Shown one piece after another: positions 1 to 8,085 of a DNA stretch of 48,260 nucleotides; positions within the stretch are counted from its first letter, which is position 1; every line of letters starts with the position of its first letter. The position numbers were made by a program, and so were the translations under genes. The notes under the pieces are model-generated. The model was not told the origin of the DNA. It was given only the letters and a program-made list of their open reading frames with translations, and did not search any database. Origin of the DNA: Actinomycetospora sp. NBRC 106378 (GTDB taxonomy: Bacteria > Actinomycetota > Actinomycetes > Mycobacteriales > Pseudonocardiaceae); contig NZ_BSTT01000025.1 of NCBI RefSeq assembly GCF_030269685.1, positions 1 to 48,260 on the forward strand, in the 5' to 3' direction.

Positions 1-1
1 C

Positions 2-109
2 GGCGACCGACACAACGACGCCCTCCGCGCCCTCAAACGACGCCTCGCCCGCGTCGTGTTCAACCTGCTCCTACAGACCGAACACACCCCAACCCCCGCT
101 GCCGCTTGA
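2..109 (+). CDS. IS110-family transposase, C-terminal fragment (cut by window edge)
   Basis: The frame is open from the window edge to a TGA at 107-109 and gives 35 residues. They contain GDRHNDALRALKRRLARVVF, the kind of tail that ends IS110/IS116/IS902 transposases, followed by a short PTPAAA end. These enzymes are RuvC-like recombinases that work with an element-encoded bridge RNA; the catalytic and serine-containing domains lie outside the window. The family call rests on this short tail only, so it is good but not certain. The next gene is convergent and metabolic, so the element's right end must lie shortly after the stop codon. Confidence 0.7.
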   Translation, partial: GDRHNDALRALKRRLARVVFNLLLQTEHTPTPAAA

Positions 110-111
110 CA
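106..111 (+). promoter_or_regulatory. TTGACA hexamer at the IS110 right end (candidate -35)
   Basis: A consensus -35 hexamer overlaps the transposase stop codon, and no -10 lies at the right distance downstream. In IS110-group elements the right end is known to supply a -35 that joins a -10 in the left end when the element circularises, driving the bridge RNA. Finding TTGACA exactly here fits that arrangement. The left end is outside the window, so this is inference. Confidence 0.4.
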
Positions 112-138
112 TAGGAGCAGCTCGCGGACGGCGTCGCG

Positions 139-190
139 CCGCGAGTGCGGCGGAGTGTGTCGCCGGTGGCGCACGGTGCCGCACTCGCGG
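139..190. terminator. Large hairpin between convergent genes (bidirectional terminator candidate)
   Basis: The arms CCGCGAGTGCGGC (139-151) and GCCGCACTCGCGG (178-190) are a perfect 13-bp inverted repeat. The loop contains a second stem (GTG-T-CGCC / GGCG-CAC). The hairpin ends one base before the stop codon of the minus-strand isomerase gene and sits between it and the plus-strand transposase end. There is no T-tract, as is usual for actinobacterial terminators. Confidence 0.6.
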
Positions 191-1069
191 TCAGGCCGGG
201 GGCTCCACGTCGTCGGGGACGCCGGGCCAGGGGTCGACGAGGCCCAGGTAGTCGCCGGGCGCGGCCGTGAACGCCGGCGGCCGCTTCTCGAGGAACGACG
301 TCACGCCCTCGGCCGCGTCCGGCCCGGCGCCCAGGGCGGTGATCACCCGCGTGTCCATCCGGTGCGCGTCCCACGGCGAGTCGGCGCCCAGCATCGACCA
401 CATCATCCGGCGGGTCAGCGCGACCGAGGTGCCGGACGTGTGCTCCACGATCTCCGCCGCGAGTGCCCGCACGGTCGCAGCGAGCTCGTCGTCGGGGACC
501 ACCCGGGAGACCAGCCGGCCGGTGAGCGCCTCCGCCGCGGGGAACACCCGCCCCGTCGCGACCCACTCCATGGCCTGCGAGATGCCGACGATCCGCGGGA
601 GGAACCAGCTGGAGGCGCCGTCGGGGGCGATCCCGCGGCGGGCGAAGACGTAGCCGAAGCGGGCGGACTCCGCGGCGATCCGGACGTCGGCCGGCAGGAG
701 CAGCGAGGCCCCGATCCCGACGGCGGGTCCGTTGACCGCCGCGATCACCGGCTTCACGCTCGCGGCGACCCGGAGGACCGCGACGCCGCCGAGGTCGCGC
801 GGCACCCCGTCGATCGTCCCGGCCAGTCGCCGTCCGTCCCCGGCTGCCTCGTGGTCGAACGTCGAGCCGCCCCGCCCGAGGTCGGCACCCGCGCAGAAGG
901 CCCGGCCGGCACCGGTGAGCACGACGACGCGCACGGCGTCGTCGGCGTCGGTCACGTCGAACGCGGCGACGATCTCCGTCGCCATCTCCGGGGTGAAGGC
1001 GTTCATCCGGTCCGGGCGGTCGAGCGTGATCGTCGCGATCCCGTCGGCCACCTCGGTGCGCACGCTCAC
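191..1069 (-). CDS. paaG: Enoyl-CoA hydratase/isomerase, PaaG-like
   Basis: A crotonase-fold protein of 292 residues. It shows the oxyanion-hole segment GAGRAFCAGADLGRGG and the AAVNGPAVGIGASLLLPADV core. The first catalytic Glu of true hydratases (GGCE) is replaced (GIGAS), while the segment GIAPDGASSWFLPRIVG keeps the Asp that is catalytic in PaaG-type isomerases. It is therefore more likely a 1,2-epoxyphenylacetyl-CoA isomerase (PaaG) than a hydratase. The start is the GTG at 1069, which overlaps the upstream paaI stop as GTGA. It is the last gene of the paa operon, and its tail runs past the usual end of the family with a Pro-rich stretch. Confidence 0.8.
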   Translation of the reverse strand: MSVRTEVADGIATITLDRPDRMNAFTPEMATEIVAAFDVTDADDAVRVVVLTGAGRAFCAGADLGRGGSTFDHEAAGDGRRLAGTIDGVPRDLGGVAVLRVAASVKPVIAAVNGPAVGIGASLLLPADVRIAAESARFGYVFARRGIAPDGASSWFLPRIVGISQAMEWVATGRVFPAAEALTGRLVSRVVPDDELAATVRALAAEIVEHTSGTSVALTRRMMWSMLGADSPWDAHRMDTRVITALGAGPDAAEGVTSFLEKRPPAFTAAPGDYLGLVDPWPGVPDDVEPPA

Positions 1070-1464
1070 GAGCGGAGCACCCGCGAGCGGCCGCGGAACT
1101 CCGCGATCACCCGCCCGTCGGTGGGCCGGGTGATCGTCACGTCGTAGACGCCGGACCGTCCGTAGACGGTCCGCTCGGTCGCGACGGCCTCGAGCACGTC
1201 GTTCTCCCGCGCCGAGGCGACGAACGTGATGTCGCCACCCGCGGCGACGGTGACCGGGCCGGGGGAGTTGCACGCGCAGGCGAACGCGGAATCGGCGAGC
1301 AGGAACAGGTAGCCGCCGTGACACATGCCGTGCCCGTTGACCATGTCGGAGGTGACCCGCATGGTCAGCCGGGCCTCGCCGTCGGCGGCGGCGTGCAGTT
1401 CCATGCCGAGCTTGCGGGATGCGGCGTCGTCGTCCCACATCCGCTTGACGGAGGCGGCGATCAT
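1066..1464 (-). CDS. paaI: Hotdog-fold thioesterase PaaI
   Basis: A 132-residue single hotdog-domain acyl-CoA thioesterase. The PaaI signature is clear: VNGHGMCHGGYLFLLADSAFA, with the Asn, His and catalytic Asp of the family. PaaI is thought to release CoA from dead-end or ring-hydroxylated phenylacetyl-CoA intermediates and so protect the CoA pool. The ATG at 1464 overlaps the paaZ stop (ATGA), and its own stop overlaps the PaaG-like start (GTGA), so it is translationally coupled on both sides. Length and motif match the family. Confidence 0.92.
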   Translation of the reverse strand: MIAASVKRMWDDDAASRKLGMELHAAADGEARLTMRVTSDMVNGHGMCHGGYLFLLADSAFACACNSPGPVTVAAGGDITFVASARENDVLEAVATERTVYGRSGVYDVTITRPTDGRVIAEFRGRSRVLRS

Positions 1465-3485
1465 GACTGCTTCGCCACCAGCGTGAGGACGTCGTACCGC
1501 GCGACGGAGTCGCCGTGCTGGTTCGTGACGTCGGCGTCCCAGCGGACCTCGCCGTACGCGGCGGTGTCGCGTGGCGTGATCTGCTTGGCGGTCAGCGTGA
1601 TCGTCAGCTCGTCGTCGAACTTCACGGGAGTGAGGAAACGCAGCGCGTCGATCCCGAAGTTCGCGAGCACGGGCCCGGGCGCCGGGTCGACGAACAGCCC
1701 GGCCGCGAACGAGACCACCAGGTAGCCGTGGGCCACCCGCTCCCCGAAGAACGGGTTCTGCGCCGCGGCGTCGGCGTCCATGTGCGCGTAGAAGGTGTCG
1801 CCGGTGAACTCGGCGAAGTGCTCCACGTCCTCGAGGGTCACGCGGCGCGGGCCGCCGACGACGGTGTCGCCGAGACGCAGCTCCTCCAGGTGCTTGCGGA
1901 AGGGGTGGACGTCGGTCACCCGACGCTCGGTGCCCGGCACCCACCGCCCGGTGATCGCGGTCAGCATCTCCGGCGACCCCTGGATCGCGGTGCGCTGCAT
2001 GTGGTGCGCCACGCCGCGGATGCCGCCCATCTCCTCGCCCCCGCCGGCGCGTCCGGGGCCGCCGTGGACGAGCTGGGGCATCGGGGAGCCGTGGCCGGTC
2101 GAGCTCCTGGCGTCGGTCTGGTCCAGCACCAGCAGCCGCCCGTGCCACGGCGCGACCCCGAGCACGACCTCGCGCGCGAAGTCGGCGTCCCCGGTCACGA
2201 CCGACCCGGCCAGCGACCCCTGCCCGCGCGCCGCGAGCTCGATGACCTGCGCCGTCGAGGTGTAGGGCACCAGCGAGGACACCGGGCCGAACGCCTCGAC
2301 CTCGTGGACCGCGGCGGAGTCGGGGTCGGCGGCGAGCAGCACGGGGGAGAGGAACGCGCCGCGCTCGGCGTCGGCGTCGGTCACGTCCACGGTGTCGGGC
2401 GACCCGAACAGCACCCGCGAGCCGTCGAGCAGCGCCTTCAACGACCGTCGGACCTCCTCGCGCTGCTCCAGCCCGGCCAGCGCGCCCATGCGGACGTCGG
2501 GGTTCGACGGGTTCCCCACGACGACGCGGCGCAGCTTCTCGGCGACGGCCTCGCCCACCGCGTCGAGGTGCTCGGCGGGCACGAACGCGCGCCGGATCGC
2601 GGTGCACTTCTGCCCGGCCTTGACCGTCATCTCCGTGACGAGCTGGCGCACGTACAGGTCGAACTCGGGCGTCCCCGGCGTCGCGTCCGGGCCCAGGATC
2701 GAGCAGTTCAGCGAGTCGGCCTCCGCGGTGAAGCGGACGGCGCGCGCGGCGAGGTTCGGGTGCGTCCGCAGCTGCCGGGCGGTCGAGGCCGAGCCGGTGA
2801 AGGAGACCAGGTCCTGCTCGGTGAGGTGGTCGAAGAGGTCGCCCACCGATCCCGCGACGAACTGCACGGCGCCGTCGGGCAGGAGGCCGGAGTCGACGAT
2901 CAGCCGGACCAGACCCGCCGTCAGGAAGGCGGTGGGGGTGGCGGGCTTGATGATCGACGGGACGCCGGCGAGGAAGGCCGGCGCGAGCTTCTCCAGTGGG
3001 CCCCAGCAGGGGAAGTTGTAGGCGTTGACCTGGACGGCGACGCCGTGGAGCGGGGAGAGCACGTGCTGGGCGAGGAACGAGCCGTCCTTCGACAGCGGCT
3101 CGACGTCGCCCTCGACGAGGACGGAACCCGCCGGCAGCTCGCGCTTGCCCTTCGACGCGTAGGCCTGCAGGACGCCGATGCCGCCGTCGACGTCGAACTT
3201 CGAGTCGCCGAGGGTGGCGCCGGTGCGGGCGGAGAGGGCGTAGAGCTCCTCGCGGTGCTTGCGCAGGTGCCCGGCGAGCGCCTTGAGCAGCGACGCGCGC
3301 TGGTGGAACGACAGGTCACGCAGCGCGGGCCCGCCGGTGCTGCGGGCGTACGCCGCCGCCCCCGCCAGGTCGAGGCCGTCGGTGGAGAGGCGGTCCACCT
3401 CCTCCCCGGTGACCGCGTCGAACATCGGCCGGCCCTCGCCCGACCCGGCCTGCCAGCGTCCCGCCAGATAGCTCTCGACCGTCAC
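1461..3485 (-). CDS. paaZ: Bifunctional oxepin-CoA hydrolase / semialdehyde dehydrogenase PaaZ
   Basis: A 674-residue fusion. The N-terminal aldehyde dehydrogenase domain (about 1-520) has Glu255 in TAEADSLN and the nucleophile Cys294 in KAGQKCTAIR. The C-terminal MaoC-like hydratase domain has Asp563 and His568 in GDTFYAHMD, then NPFFGERVAHGY. PaaZ opens the oxepin-CoA ring hydrolytically and oxidises the resulting semialdehyde. Both active sites are intact. I chose the GTG at 3485 because TGAGGGG lies 6 bases upstream; a TTG at 3491 would sit against that ribosome site. The paaE stop is inside the same sequence, so translation is probably coupled. Confidence 0.93.
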   Translation of the reverse strand: MTVESYLAGRWQAGSGEGRPMFDAVTGEEVDRLSTDGLDLAGAAAYARSTGGPALRDLSFHQRASLLKALAGHLRKHREELYALSARTGATLGDSKFDVDGGIGVLQAYASKGKRELPAGSVLVEGDVEPLSKDGSFLAQHVLSPLHGVAVQVNAYNFPCWGPLEKLAPAFLAGVPSIIKPATPTAFLTAGLVRLIVDSGLLPDGAVQFVAGSVGDLFDHLTEQDLVSFTGSASTARQLRTHPNLAARAVRFTAEADSLNCSILGPDATPGTPEFDLYVRQLVTEMTVKAGQKCTAIRRAFVPAEHLDAVGEAVAEKLRRVVVGNPSNPDVRMGALAGLEQREEVRRSLKALLDGSRVLFGSPDTVDVTDADAERGAFLSPVLLAADPDSAAVHEVEAFGPVSSLVPYTSTAQVIELAARGQGSLAGSVVTGDADFAREVVLGVAPWHGRLLVLDQTDARSSTGHGSPMPQLVHGGPGRAGGGEEMGGIRGVAHHMQRTAIQGSPEMLTAITGRWVPGTERRVTDVHPFRKHLEELRLGDTVVGGPRRVTLEDVEHFAEFTGDTFYAHMDADAAAQNPFFGERVAHGYLVVSFAAGLFVDPAPGPVLANFGIDALRFLTPVKFDDELTITLTAKQITPRDTAAYGEVRWDADVTNQHGDSVARYDVLTLVAKQS

Positions 3486-3495
3486 GGACAACCCC

Positions 3496-4569
3496 TCAGA
3501 CGTCGTAGTCGATGGTCAGTTCGTCGGAGACCGGGACCGACTGGCACGTCAGCACGAACCCGGCCTCGACCTCCTCGGTCTCCAGCGCGAAGTTGCGCTG
3601 CATCGCCACCTCGCCGGTGACGACCCTGGCCCGGCACGTCCCGCACACGCCACCCCGGCAGGCGAACGGGAGGTCGGAGCGGACCTTCTGCGCGGCGTCC
3701 AGGACGAACGAGTCGGCCGGGACGGTCGCGGTGACCTCGCGACCGCGCAGGATGATCCGCGCGGTCGCGCCCTCGGCCGGGGCGTCCTCGTGCCGCACCG
3801 GCTGCGGTGGCGGGGTGTCGACGTAGAACAGCTCCGCGTGCACCTTCTCGCGCGGGACGCCGAGCTCGGCGAGCTGCTCGCGCGCGCCGGTCACCATCTC
3901 CAGCGGCCCACACAGCCACCAGTGGTCGACCTGCGGGGTCGGGACGAGGTGCGTGAGCAGCGTCCGCAGCTTCTCCCGGTCCAGCCGGCCCGCAAAGATC
4001 TCGGCCTCGACCGGCTCGCGGGAGAGCACGTGGTCGAGCTGGAACCGCGCGCGGTAGCGGTCCTTCAGGTCGGCGAGCTCCTCGGCGAACATGACGGTGT
4101 CGGCCCGGCGGTTGCCGTAGAGCAGCGTGACGTGGGTGTCGGGGTGGGCGGCCAGGACGGTCGCGGCGATCGAGAGCACCGGCGTGATGCCCGAGCCCGC
4201 GGCGATGAGGGTGTGGTGCTCCCCGGGCTGCGGGTCGGGCGTGAAGCGACCGTCCGGCGGGCCGACCTCGAGGGTGTCGCCGACCGCCAGCCGGTCGACC
4301 AGCATCTCCGAGAACAGCCCGGTCTCCACCCGCCGCACCCCGATCCGTGGCGCCGCGCCCTCGGGCGCGCAGATCGAGTAGGAGCGGCGCTCCGTGGAGT
4401 TCGGACCGTCCTGGGAGAGCGTCAGGTACTGCCCGGCCCGGAAGGCGTAGTGCTCGCGCAGCGCCGCCGGGACGTCGAAGGTGATCGCGACGGCGTCGTC
4501 GGTGAGGTGCTCGACGGCGGCCACGCGCAGCGCGTGGAAACCGGTCTCGACGGCCGTGGTGGCGGTCAT
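3496..4569 (-). CDS. paaE: Phenylacetyl-CoA epoxidase reductase PaaE
   Basis: A 357-residue class IA-like reductase that passes electrons from NADPH to the PaaABC epoxidase. The order is an FAD domain (RRSYSICAP), an NAD(P) domain (AAGSGITPVLSI and LLYGNRRADTVMF) and a C-terminal plant-type [2Fe-2S] ferredoxin domain with Cys304, Cys309, Cys312 and Cys342 in the C-x4-C-x2-C...C pattern. The protein has the usual PaaE length and ends on the typical ELTIDYDV. The ATG at 4569 overlaps the paaD stop (ATGA). This gene is called paaK in some genomes. Confidence 0.94.
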   Translation of the reverse strand: MTATTAVETGFHALRVAAVEHLTDDAVAITFDVPAALREHYAFRAGQYLTLSQDGPNSTERRSYSICAPEGAAPRIGVRRVETGLFSEMLVDRLAVGDTLEVGPPDGRFTPDPQPGEHHTLIAAGSGITPVLSIAATVLAAHPDTHVTLLYGNRRADTVMFAEELADLKDRYRARFQLDHVLSREPVEAEIFAGRLDREKLRTLLTHLVPTPQVDHWWLCGPLEMVTGAREQLAELGVPREKVHAELFYVDTPPPQPVRHEDAPAEGATARIILRGREVTATVPADSFVLDAAQKVRSDLPFACRGGVCGTCRARVVTGEVAMQRNFALETEEVEAGFVLTCQSVPVSDELTIDYDV

Positions 4570-5069
4570 CAGATGTCCTTCATGTGCTCGAACGGCTCGG
4601 AGCAGGCCCGACAGCGGCGCAGCGCGGTGCACGCGGTGGGCCCGAAGCGGGAGAGCTCCTCGGTGTCGGCGCTGCCGCAGCGCGGGCAGTCCACGCGCTT
4701 CGGCGGGGCAGCCAGCGTGAGCGGCACCGGGCCGGTCGAGCGCGGCCCGATGTGCGCCGGCGGCGCGACCCCGGCCTCCGCGAGCTTGCGGCGGCCCTCG
4801 TCGGAGATGAGGTCGGTGGTCCACGGCGGGGTGAGGGTCACCCGGACCTCCACCGTCCCGAACGCGCTGAGGGTCGAGCGGAGGTCGGCGGCCATCGCGT
4901 CGAGGGCGGGGCACCCGGCGTAGGTCGGGGTGATGGTGGCGACGATCCGCCCGTCGTCGTGCACGACCGACCGCAGCACACCGAGGTCGGCCAGGGTGAG
5001 CATCGGCATCTCGGGGTCGGTGACCTGGGCGGCCGCCTCCCACACGTCGGCGGTCACCACGTCGCTCAC
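4569..5069 (-). CDS. paaD: Phenylacetyl-CoA epoxidase maturation protein PaaD
   Basis: A 166-residue protein with an N-terminal MIP18/DUF59 domain (VTDPEMPMLTLADLGVLRSV, then TPTYAGCPALDAM) and a C-terminal zinc-ribbon-like part (CPRCGSADTEE...CRACSEPF). PaaD is thought to help assemble or insert the Fe-S cluster of the reductase PaaE rather than take part in catalysis. The GTG start at 5069 overlaps the paaC stop (GTGA). The paaA-B-C-D-E order is the standard one. Confidence 0.93.
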   Translation of the reverse strand: MSDVVTADVWEAAAQVTDPEMPMLTLADLGVLRSVVHDDGRIVATITPTYAGCPALDAMAADLRSTLSAFGTVEVRVTLTPPWTTDLISDEGRRKLAEAGVAPPAHIGPRSTGPVPLTLAAPPKRVDCPRCGSADTEELSRFGPTACTALRRCRACSEPFEHMKDI

Positions 5070-5980
5070 CACGTCGCGTCCGGGTGAGCGCGGGCCAGCG
5101 ACTGCATGACGGCGAGTACCTGCCCGAGTTCCTCGGTGTGCACCCCGTCCCGGCCCCCGCGACCTCCCACCAGCCCGACGGCCGGTCGGGTCGGCTCGGT
5201 CAGGGTCGCGACCGGCAGGACCTGCGCGAGGTCGGCGTCCACCGTGCCCCGCAGCGACGCCGGGTCGACGGCCACGCCCGCCTCGACGAGCCGGGTCTCG
5301 ACGGGGTGCGCGAGGAACAGCTCCGTGACGAACGGCCAGACGTCGTCGAGCCCGGCCTGCATGCGCCGGTGGGACTCGTCGGTCCCGTCGCCGAGCCGCA
5401 CGACCCAGCCGGCCGCGTACTCCCGCTGGTAGGCGAGCTCGGGGACGGCCTTGGCCGCGACGGCGGCGAGGACCGGGTCGGCCGAGCCGCGCAGCGTCGT
5501 CATGAGCGCGAGGCGCCACGAGGAGTAGACGAGGATCCAGGCCATCGTCCGGCCGAAGTCCCCGAGGTCCATCTCGGCGAGCGTGACGTTGCGGAAGGAG
5601 CGGTCGTCGCGGAAGTAGGCGAGGACGTCCTCGTCGGAGAGGCCGGCGGCGAGAGTCGGCGTCCGGAAGCGTGCCGCGGCGCCGAGGTGACCGGCGCGCG
5701 AGAGCAGCACGCGGGCCTGGCCGAGCAGGTCGAGCGCGATGTTCGCGAGCGCGACCTCCTCCTCGAGCTCCGGGGCGTGGGTGGCCCACTCGGAGAGGCG
5801 CTGCGAGGCGACGAGGGCGTCGTCGGCGAGCATGAGGCAGTAGGCGGCGAGGTCGTCGCGATCGACGCCGTCCGGCGCCGGAGCGGTGACCTCGACGACC
5901 GTCTCGTCGAAGCCCGCGCCGTACGCCCAGCGGCCGTCCTGATCGGCGTCGGCCAGGCCGTCGAAGACATGATCGTTCAC
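5066..5980 (-). CDS. paaC: Phenylacetyl-CoA epoxidase structural subunit PaaC
   Basis: A 304-residue ferritin-like protein that forms the core heterodimer with PaaA but does not hold the di-iron centre. Family features include LADDALVASQRLSEWATHAPELEEEVALAN-type helices (about 38-65), the segment FRDDRSFRNVTLAEMDLGDF, and LAYQREYAAGWVVRLGDGT near the middle. The length fits a slightly long actinobacterial PaaC. The start is GTG at 5980, overlapping the paaB stop by four bases (GTGA). Confidence 0.94.
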   Translation of the reverse strand: MNDHVFDGLADADQDGRWAYGAGFDETVVEVTAPAPDGVDRDDLAAYCLMLADDALVASQRLSEWATHAPELEEEVALANIALDLLGQARVLLSRAGHLGAAARFRTPTLAAGLSDEDVLAYFRDDRSFRNVTLAEMDLGDFGRTMAWILVYSSWRLALMTTLRGSADPVLAAVAAKAVPELAYQREYAAGWVVRLGDGTDESHRRMQAGLDDVWPFVTELFLAHPVETRLVEAGVAVDPASLRGTVDADLAQVLPVATLTEPTRPAVGLVGGRGGRDGVHTEELGQVLAVMQSLARAHPDATW

Positions 5981-6327
5981 AGGTGCGGCACGTCCTCGGG
6001 GATCTCGTAGAACGTGGGGTGGCGGTAGACCTTGTCGCCCGACGGCGCGAAGAACGGGTCCTTCTCGTCGGGGCTCGACGCGGTGATCGCGTCGGCGCGC
6101 ACCACCCAGATCGACACGCCCTCGTTGCGCCGCGTGTAGAGGTTGCGGGCGTTGTGCAGGGCCATGTGGTCGTCGGGGGCGTGCAGCGACCCGACGTGCA
6201 CGTGGTTCAGCCCGCGCTTGCCGCGGACGAACACCTCGTAGAGCGGCCACGTGCGGTCCGGCGTGACGCCCGGCCGGATCTCGGGCTCGCCCTCGGGATG
6301 CGCGGTGACGTCGTCGGCCATGCTCAC
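5977..6327 (-). CDS. paaB: Phenylacetyl-CoA epoxidase subunit PaaB
   Basis: A small protein of about 116 residues. The PaaB signature is clear: [20 protein letters not shown], then [20 protein letters not shown] and a C-terminal HPTFYEIP. PaaB bridges PaaAC heterodimers into the larger epoxidase complex. Two starts are possible: GTG at 6327 and ATG at 6321. I prefer 6327 because GGAAGGGG lies 7 bases upstream of it and because it restores the GTGA overlap with paaA seen elsewhere in the operon. The choice changes only two residues. Confidence 0.93.
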   Translation of the reverse strand: MSMADDVTAHPEGEPEIRPGVTPDRTWPLYEVFVRGKRGLNHVHVGSLHAPDDHMALHNARNLYTRRNEGVSIWVVRADAITASSPDEKDPFFAPSGDKVYRHPTFYEIPEDVPHL

Positions 6328-7280
6328 GCTGCTACCCCTTCCCGACGTCGGGTCTCCTGCTTGGCGGCGTAGGCGGAGGCGGCGTCGCGGACCCACTGCC
6401 CGCCCTCGTGCGCGGCGCGGCGGTGGGCGAGGCGCTGGGCGTTGCACGGGCCCGCGCCCTTCACGACGGCGGTGAACTCGTCCCAGTCGATCTCGCCGAA
6501 GTCGTAGGACCCGCGCTCGGCGTTCCAGCGCAGGTCCGGGTCGGGGAACGTGACCCCGAGCTTCTCGGCCTGCGGCACCGACATGTCGACGTAGCGCTGG
6601 CGCAGCTCGTCGTTGGTGTGGCGCTTGATCCGCCACGCCATCGACTGCTGCGTGTTGGGGGAGTCGCCGTCGGCGGGGCCGAACATCATCAGCGAGGGCC
6701 ACCACCAGCGGTTCACCGCGTCCTGCACCATCTCGCGCTGGGCGTCGGTGCCCGCCATCAGCGTCATCAGCAGCTCGAAGCCCTGGCGCTGGTGGAAGGA
6801 CTCCTCCTTGCAGATCCGCACCATCGCCCGCGCGTAGGGGCCGTAGCTGGACCGGCACAGCGGGACCTGGTTGCAGATCGCGGCGCCGTCGACCAGCCAG
6901 CCGATGACGCCGATGTCGGCGTAGGTCAGCGTCGGGTAGTTGAAGATCGAGGAGTACTTCTGCCGCGAGTCGATCAGCTTCTCGGTGAGCTCGGTGCGGT
7001 CGACGCCGAGGGTCTCGGTGGCCGAGTACAGGTACAGCCCGTGACCGGCCTCGTCCTGCACCTTCGCGAGCAGGATGGCCTTCCGGCGCAGGCTCGGGGC
7101 GCGGAGGATCCAGTTGCCCTCGGGTTGCATCCCGATGATCTCGGAGTGCGCGTGCTGGGCGATCTGGCGGATCAGCGTCTTCCGGTAGCCCTCGGGCATC
7201 CAGTCGCGGGGCTCGATCCGGCCCTCGGCGGCCACGGTGGCGTCGAACGCCTCGGCCAGCTGCTGCTCGTCCCGGTCCAC
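6324..7280 (-). CDS. paaA: Phenylacetyl-CoA epoxidase catalytic subunit PaaA
   Basis: A 318-residue di-iron monooxygenase subunit that forms the ring-1,2-epoxide of phenylacetyl-CoA. Two E-x2-H iron-binding motifs are visible: Glu77-His80 in [11 protein letters not shown] and Glu160-His163 in [11 protein letters not shown]. The motif [13 protein letters not shown] is typical. Start GTG at 7280 has GGGAGGG just upstream. It is the first gene of the eight-gene run, and the promoter and operator lie directly before it. Confidence 0.96.
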   Translation of the reverse strand: MDRDEQQLAEAFDATVAAEGRIEPRDWMPEGYRKTLIRQIAQHAHSEIIGMQPEGNWILRAPSLRRKAILLAKVQDEAGHGLYLYSATETLGVDRTELTEKLIDSRQKYSSIFNYPTLTYADIGVIGWLVDGAAICNQVPLCRSSYGPYARAMVRICKEESFHQRQGFELLMTLMAGTDAQREMVQDAVNRWWWPSLMMFGPADGDSPNTQQSMAWRIKRHTNDELRQRYVDMSVPQAEKLGVTFPDPDLRWNAERGSYDFGEIDWDEFTAVVKGAGPCNAQRLAHRRAAHEGGQWVRDAASAYAAKQETRRREGVAA

Positions 7281-7288
7281 GTGCCCTC

Positions 7289-7304
7289 CCGAATGTTCGT
7301 TCGG
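7289..7304. promoter_or_regulatory. PaaR-type operator upstream of paaA
   Basis: CCGAATGTTCGTTCGG is a 16-bp inverted repeat with one mismatch. It fits the pseudopalindrome CNAACGNNCGTTNG reported for the TetR-family phenylacetate repressor PaaR of Thermus thermophilus at all but one fixed position. It starts 9 bases before the paaA start codon and covers the predicted transcription start. No TetR gene adjoins the operon, so its regulator would be encoded elsewhere. Confidence 0.6.
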
Positions 7305-7310
7305 TTACCG

Positions 7311-7339
7311 ATGGTGCCCGACGGCGGGTCCCGACGCAA
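7311..7339 (-). promoter_or_regulatory. Candidate promoter of the paa operon
   Basis: On the minus strand TTGCGT (7339-7334), a 17-base spacer and CACCAT (7316-7311) form a plausible -35/-10 pair. The predicted start would be near 7304, inside the palindrome at 7289-7304, which is where a repressor should bind. The -10 is a weak match, so this rests partly on the position. Confidence 0.4.
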
Positions 7340-7381
7340 GCCGTTCGCCTCCTCGTCATCCCGCTCTGGTCGGATGCGGGG

Positions 7382-8077
7382 ATGCCCGAGGTCATCGCCC
7401 ACCGGGGAGCGTCCGCCGACGCCCCGGAGAACACGCTCGCCGCGATCACGGAGGCCCGCCGGCAGGGCGCCGACGGCGTCGAGGTCGACGTGCAGCGCAC
7501 CGCCGACGGGGTGCTGGTGCTCCACCACGACGCCACTCCGCGCCGCACCACCGACGCCGCCGCGGAGCTCGCGGACCGGCCCCTGGGCGGGCTCACCCTC
7601 GCCGAGCTGCGGTCGCTGGACGCGGGCGCGGGGGAGCGCATCCCGACGCTGGCCGACCTGCTCGACGCGGCAGGTGAGCTCGACCTGTTCCTGGAGCTGA
7701 AGGACCCGTGGCACTACCCGGGCATCGGGCGCGAGGTGGTCGCGGCGCTGGCCGGGCGGCCCGCCGTCGTGATGTCGTTCGACGCGGGCGCGGTGCGGGA
7801 GCTGGCCGGTCCGGGAGTGATCGTGGGCCAGCTCCTCGCCGCCGCCCCCGACGCGGCCCTGCTCGACGACATCGCGACGTACGCCGAGCTCGTCACCGTC
7901 GATCACCGCGCGATGCACGCCGACCTGGCGGCCGCGATCCGCGACCGCGGCATGTCGCCGGGCGTCTACACCGTCAACGAGGGTGCGGAGATGCGCCGGA
8001 TGCTCGATCTGGGCGTCGACCGCATCATCACCGACCGGCCTGCCGTCCTCGGCGAGCTGCTCGCCCTGCAGGTCTGA
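7382..8077 (+). CDS. Glycerophosphodiester phosphodiesterase
   Basis: A 231-residue GDPD with a TIM-barrel fold. It has the hallmark His7-Arg8 (AHRGAS), ENT at 16-18, the metal ligands Glu33 and Asp35 (VEVDV) and His48 (VLHHD), then LELKDP and a C-terminal GVDRIITDRP. It hydrolyses glycerophosphodiesters to glycerol-3-phosphate and an alcohol. There is no signal peptide, so it is cytoplasmic and of the UgpQ type. It is divergent from paaA. The ATG at 7382 has only a weak G-rich stretch before it. It ends 8 bases from the convergent HNH gene. Confidence 0.9.
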   Translation: MPEVIAHRGASADAPENTLAAITEARRQGADGVEVDVQRTADGVLVLHHDATPRRTTDAAAELADRPLGGLTLAELRSLDAGAGERIPTLADLLDAAGELDLFLELKDPWHYPGIGREVVAALAGRPAVVMSFDAGAVRELAGPGVIVGQLLAAAPDAALLDDIATYAELVTVDHRAMHADLAAAIRDRGMSPGVYTVNEGAEMRRMLDLGVDRIITDRPAVLGELLALQV

Positions 8078-8085
8078 TCGCTCCG

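Noticed and set aside
191..1438. A longer start for the PaaG-like gene, extending to 1438
   Set aside because: The added part is an out-of-frame reading of paaI. GTG 1069 matches the family start and the GTGA coupling.
1515..3620. A 701-codon open frame on the plus strand opposite paaZ and paaI
   Set aside because: It is antisense to proteins with intact catalytic motifs and has no homology-like features.
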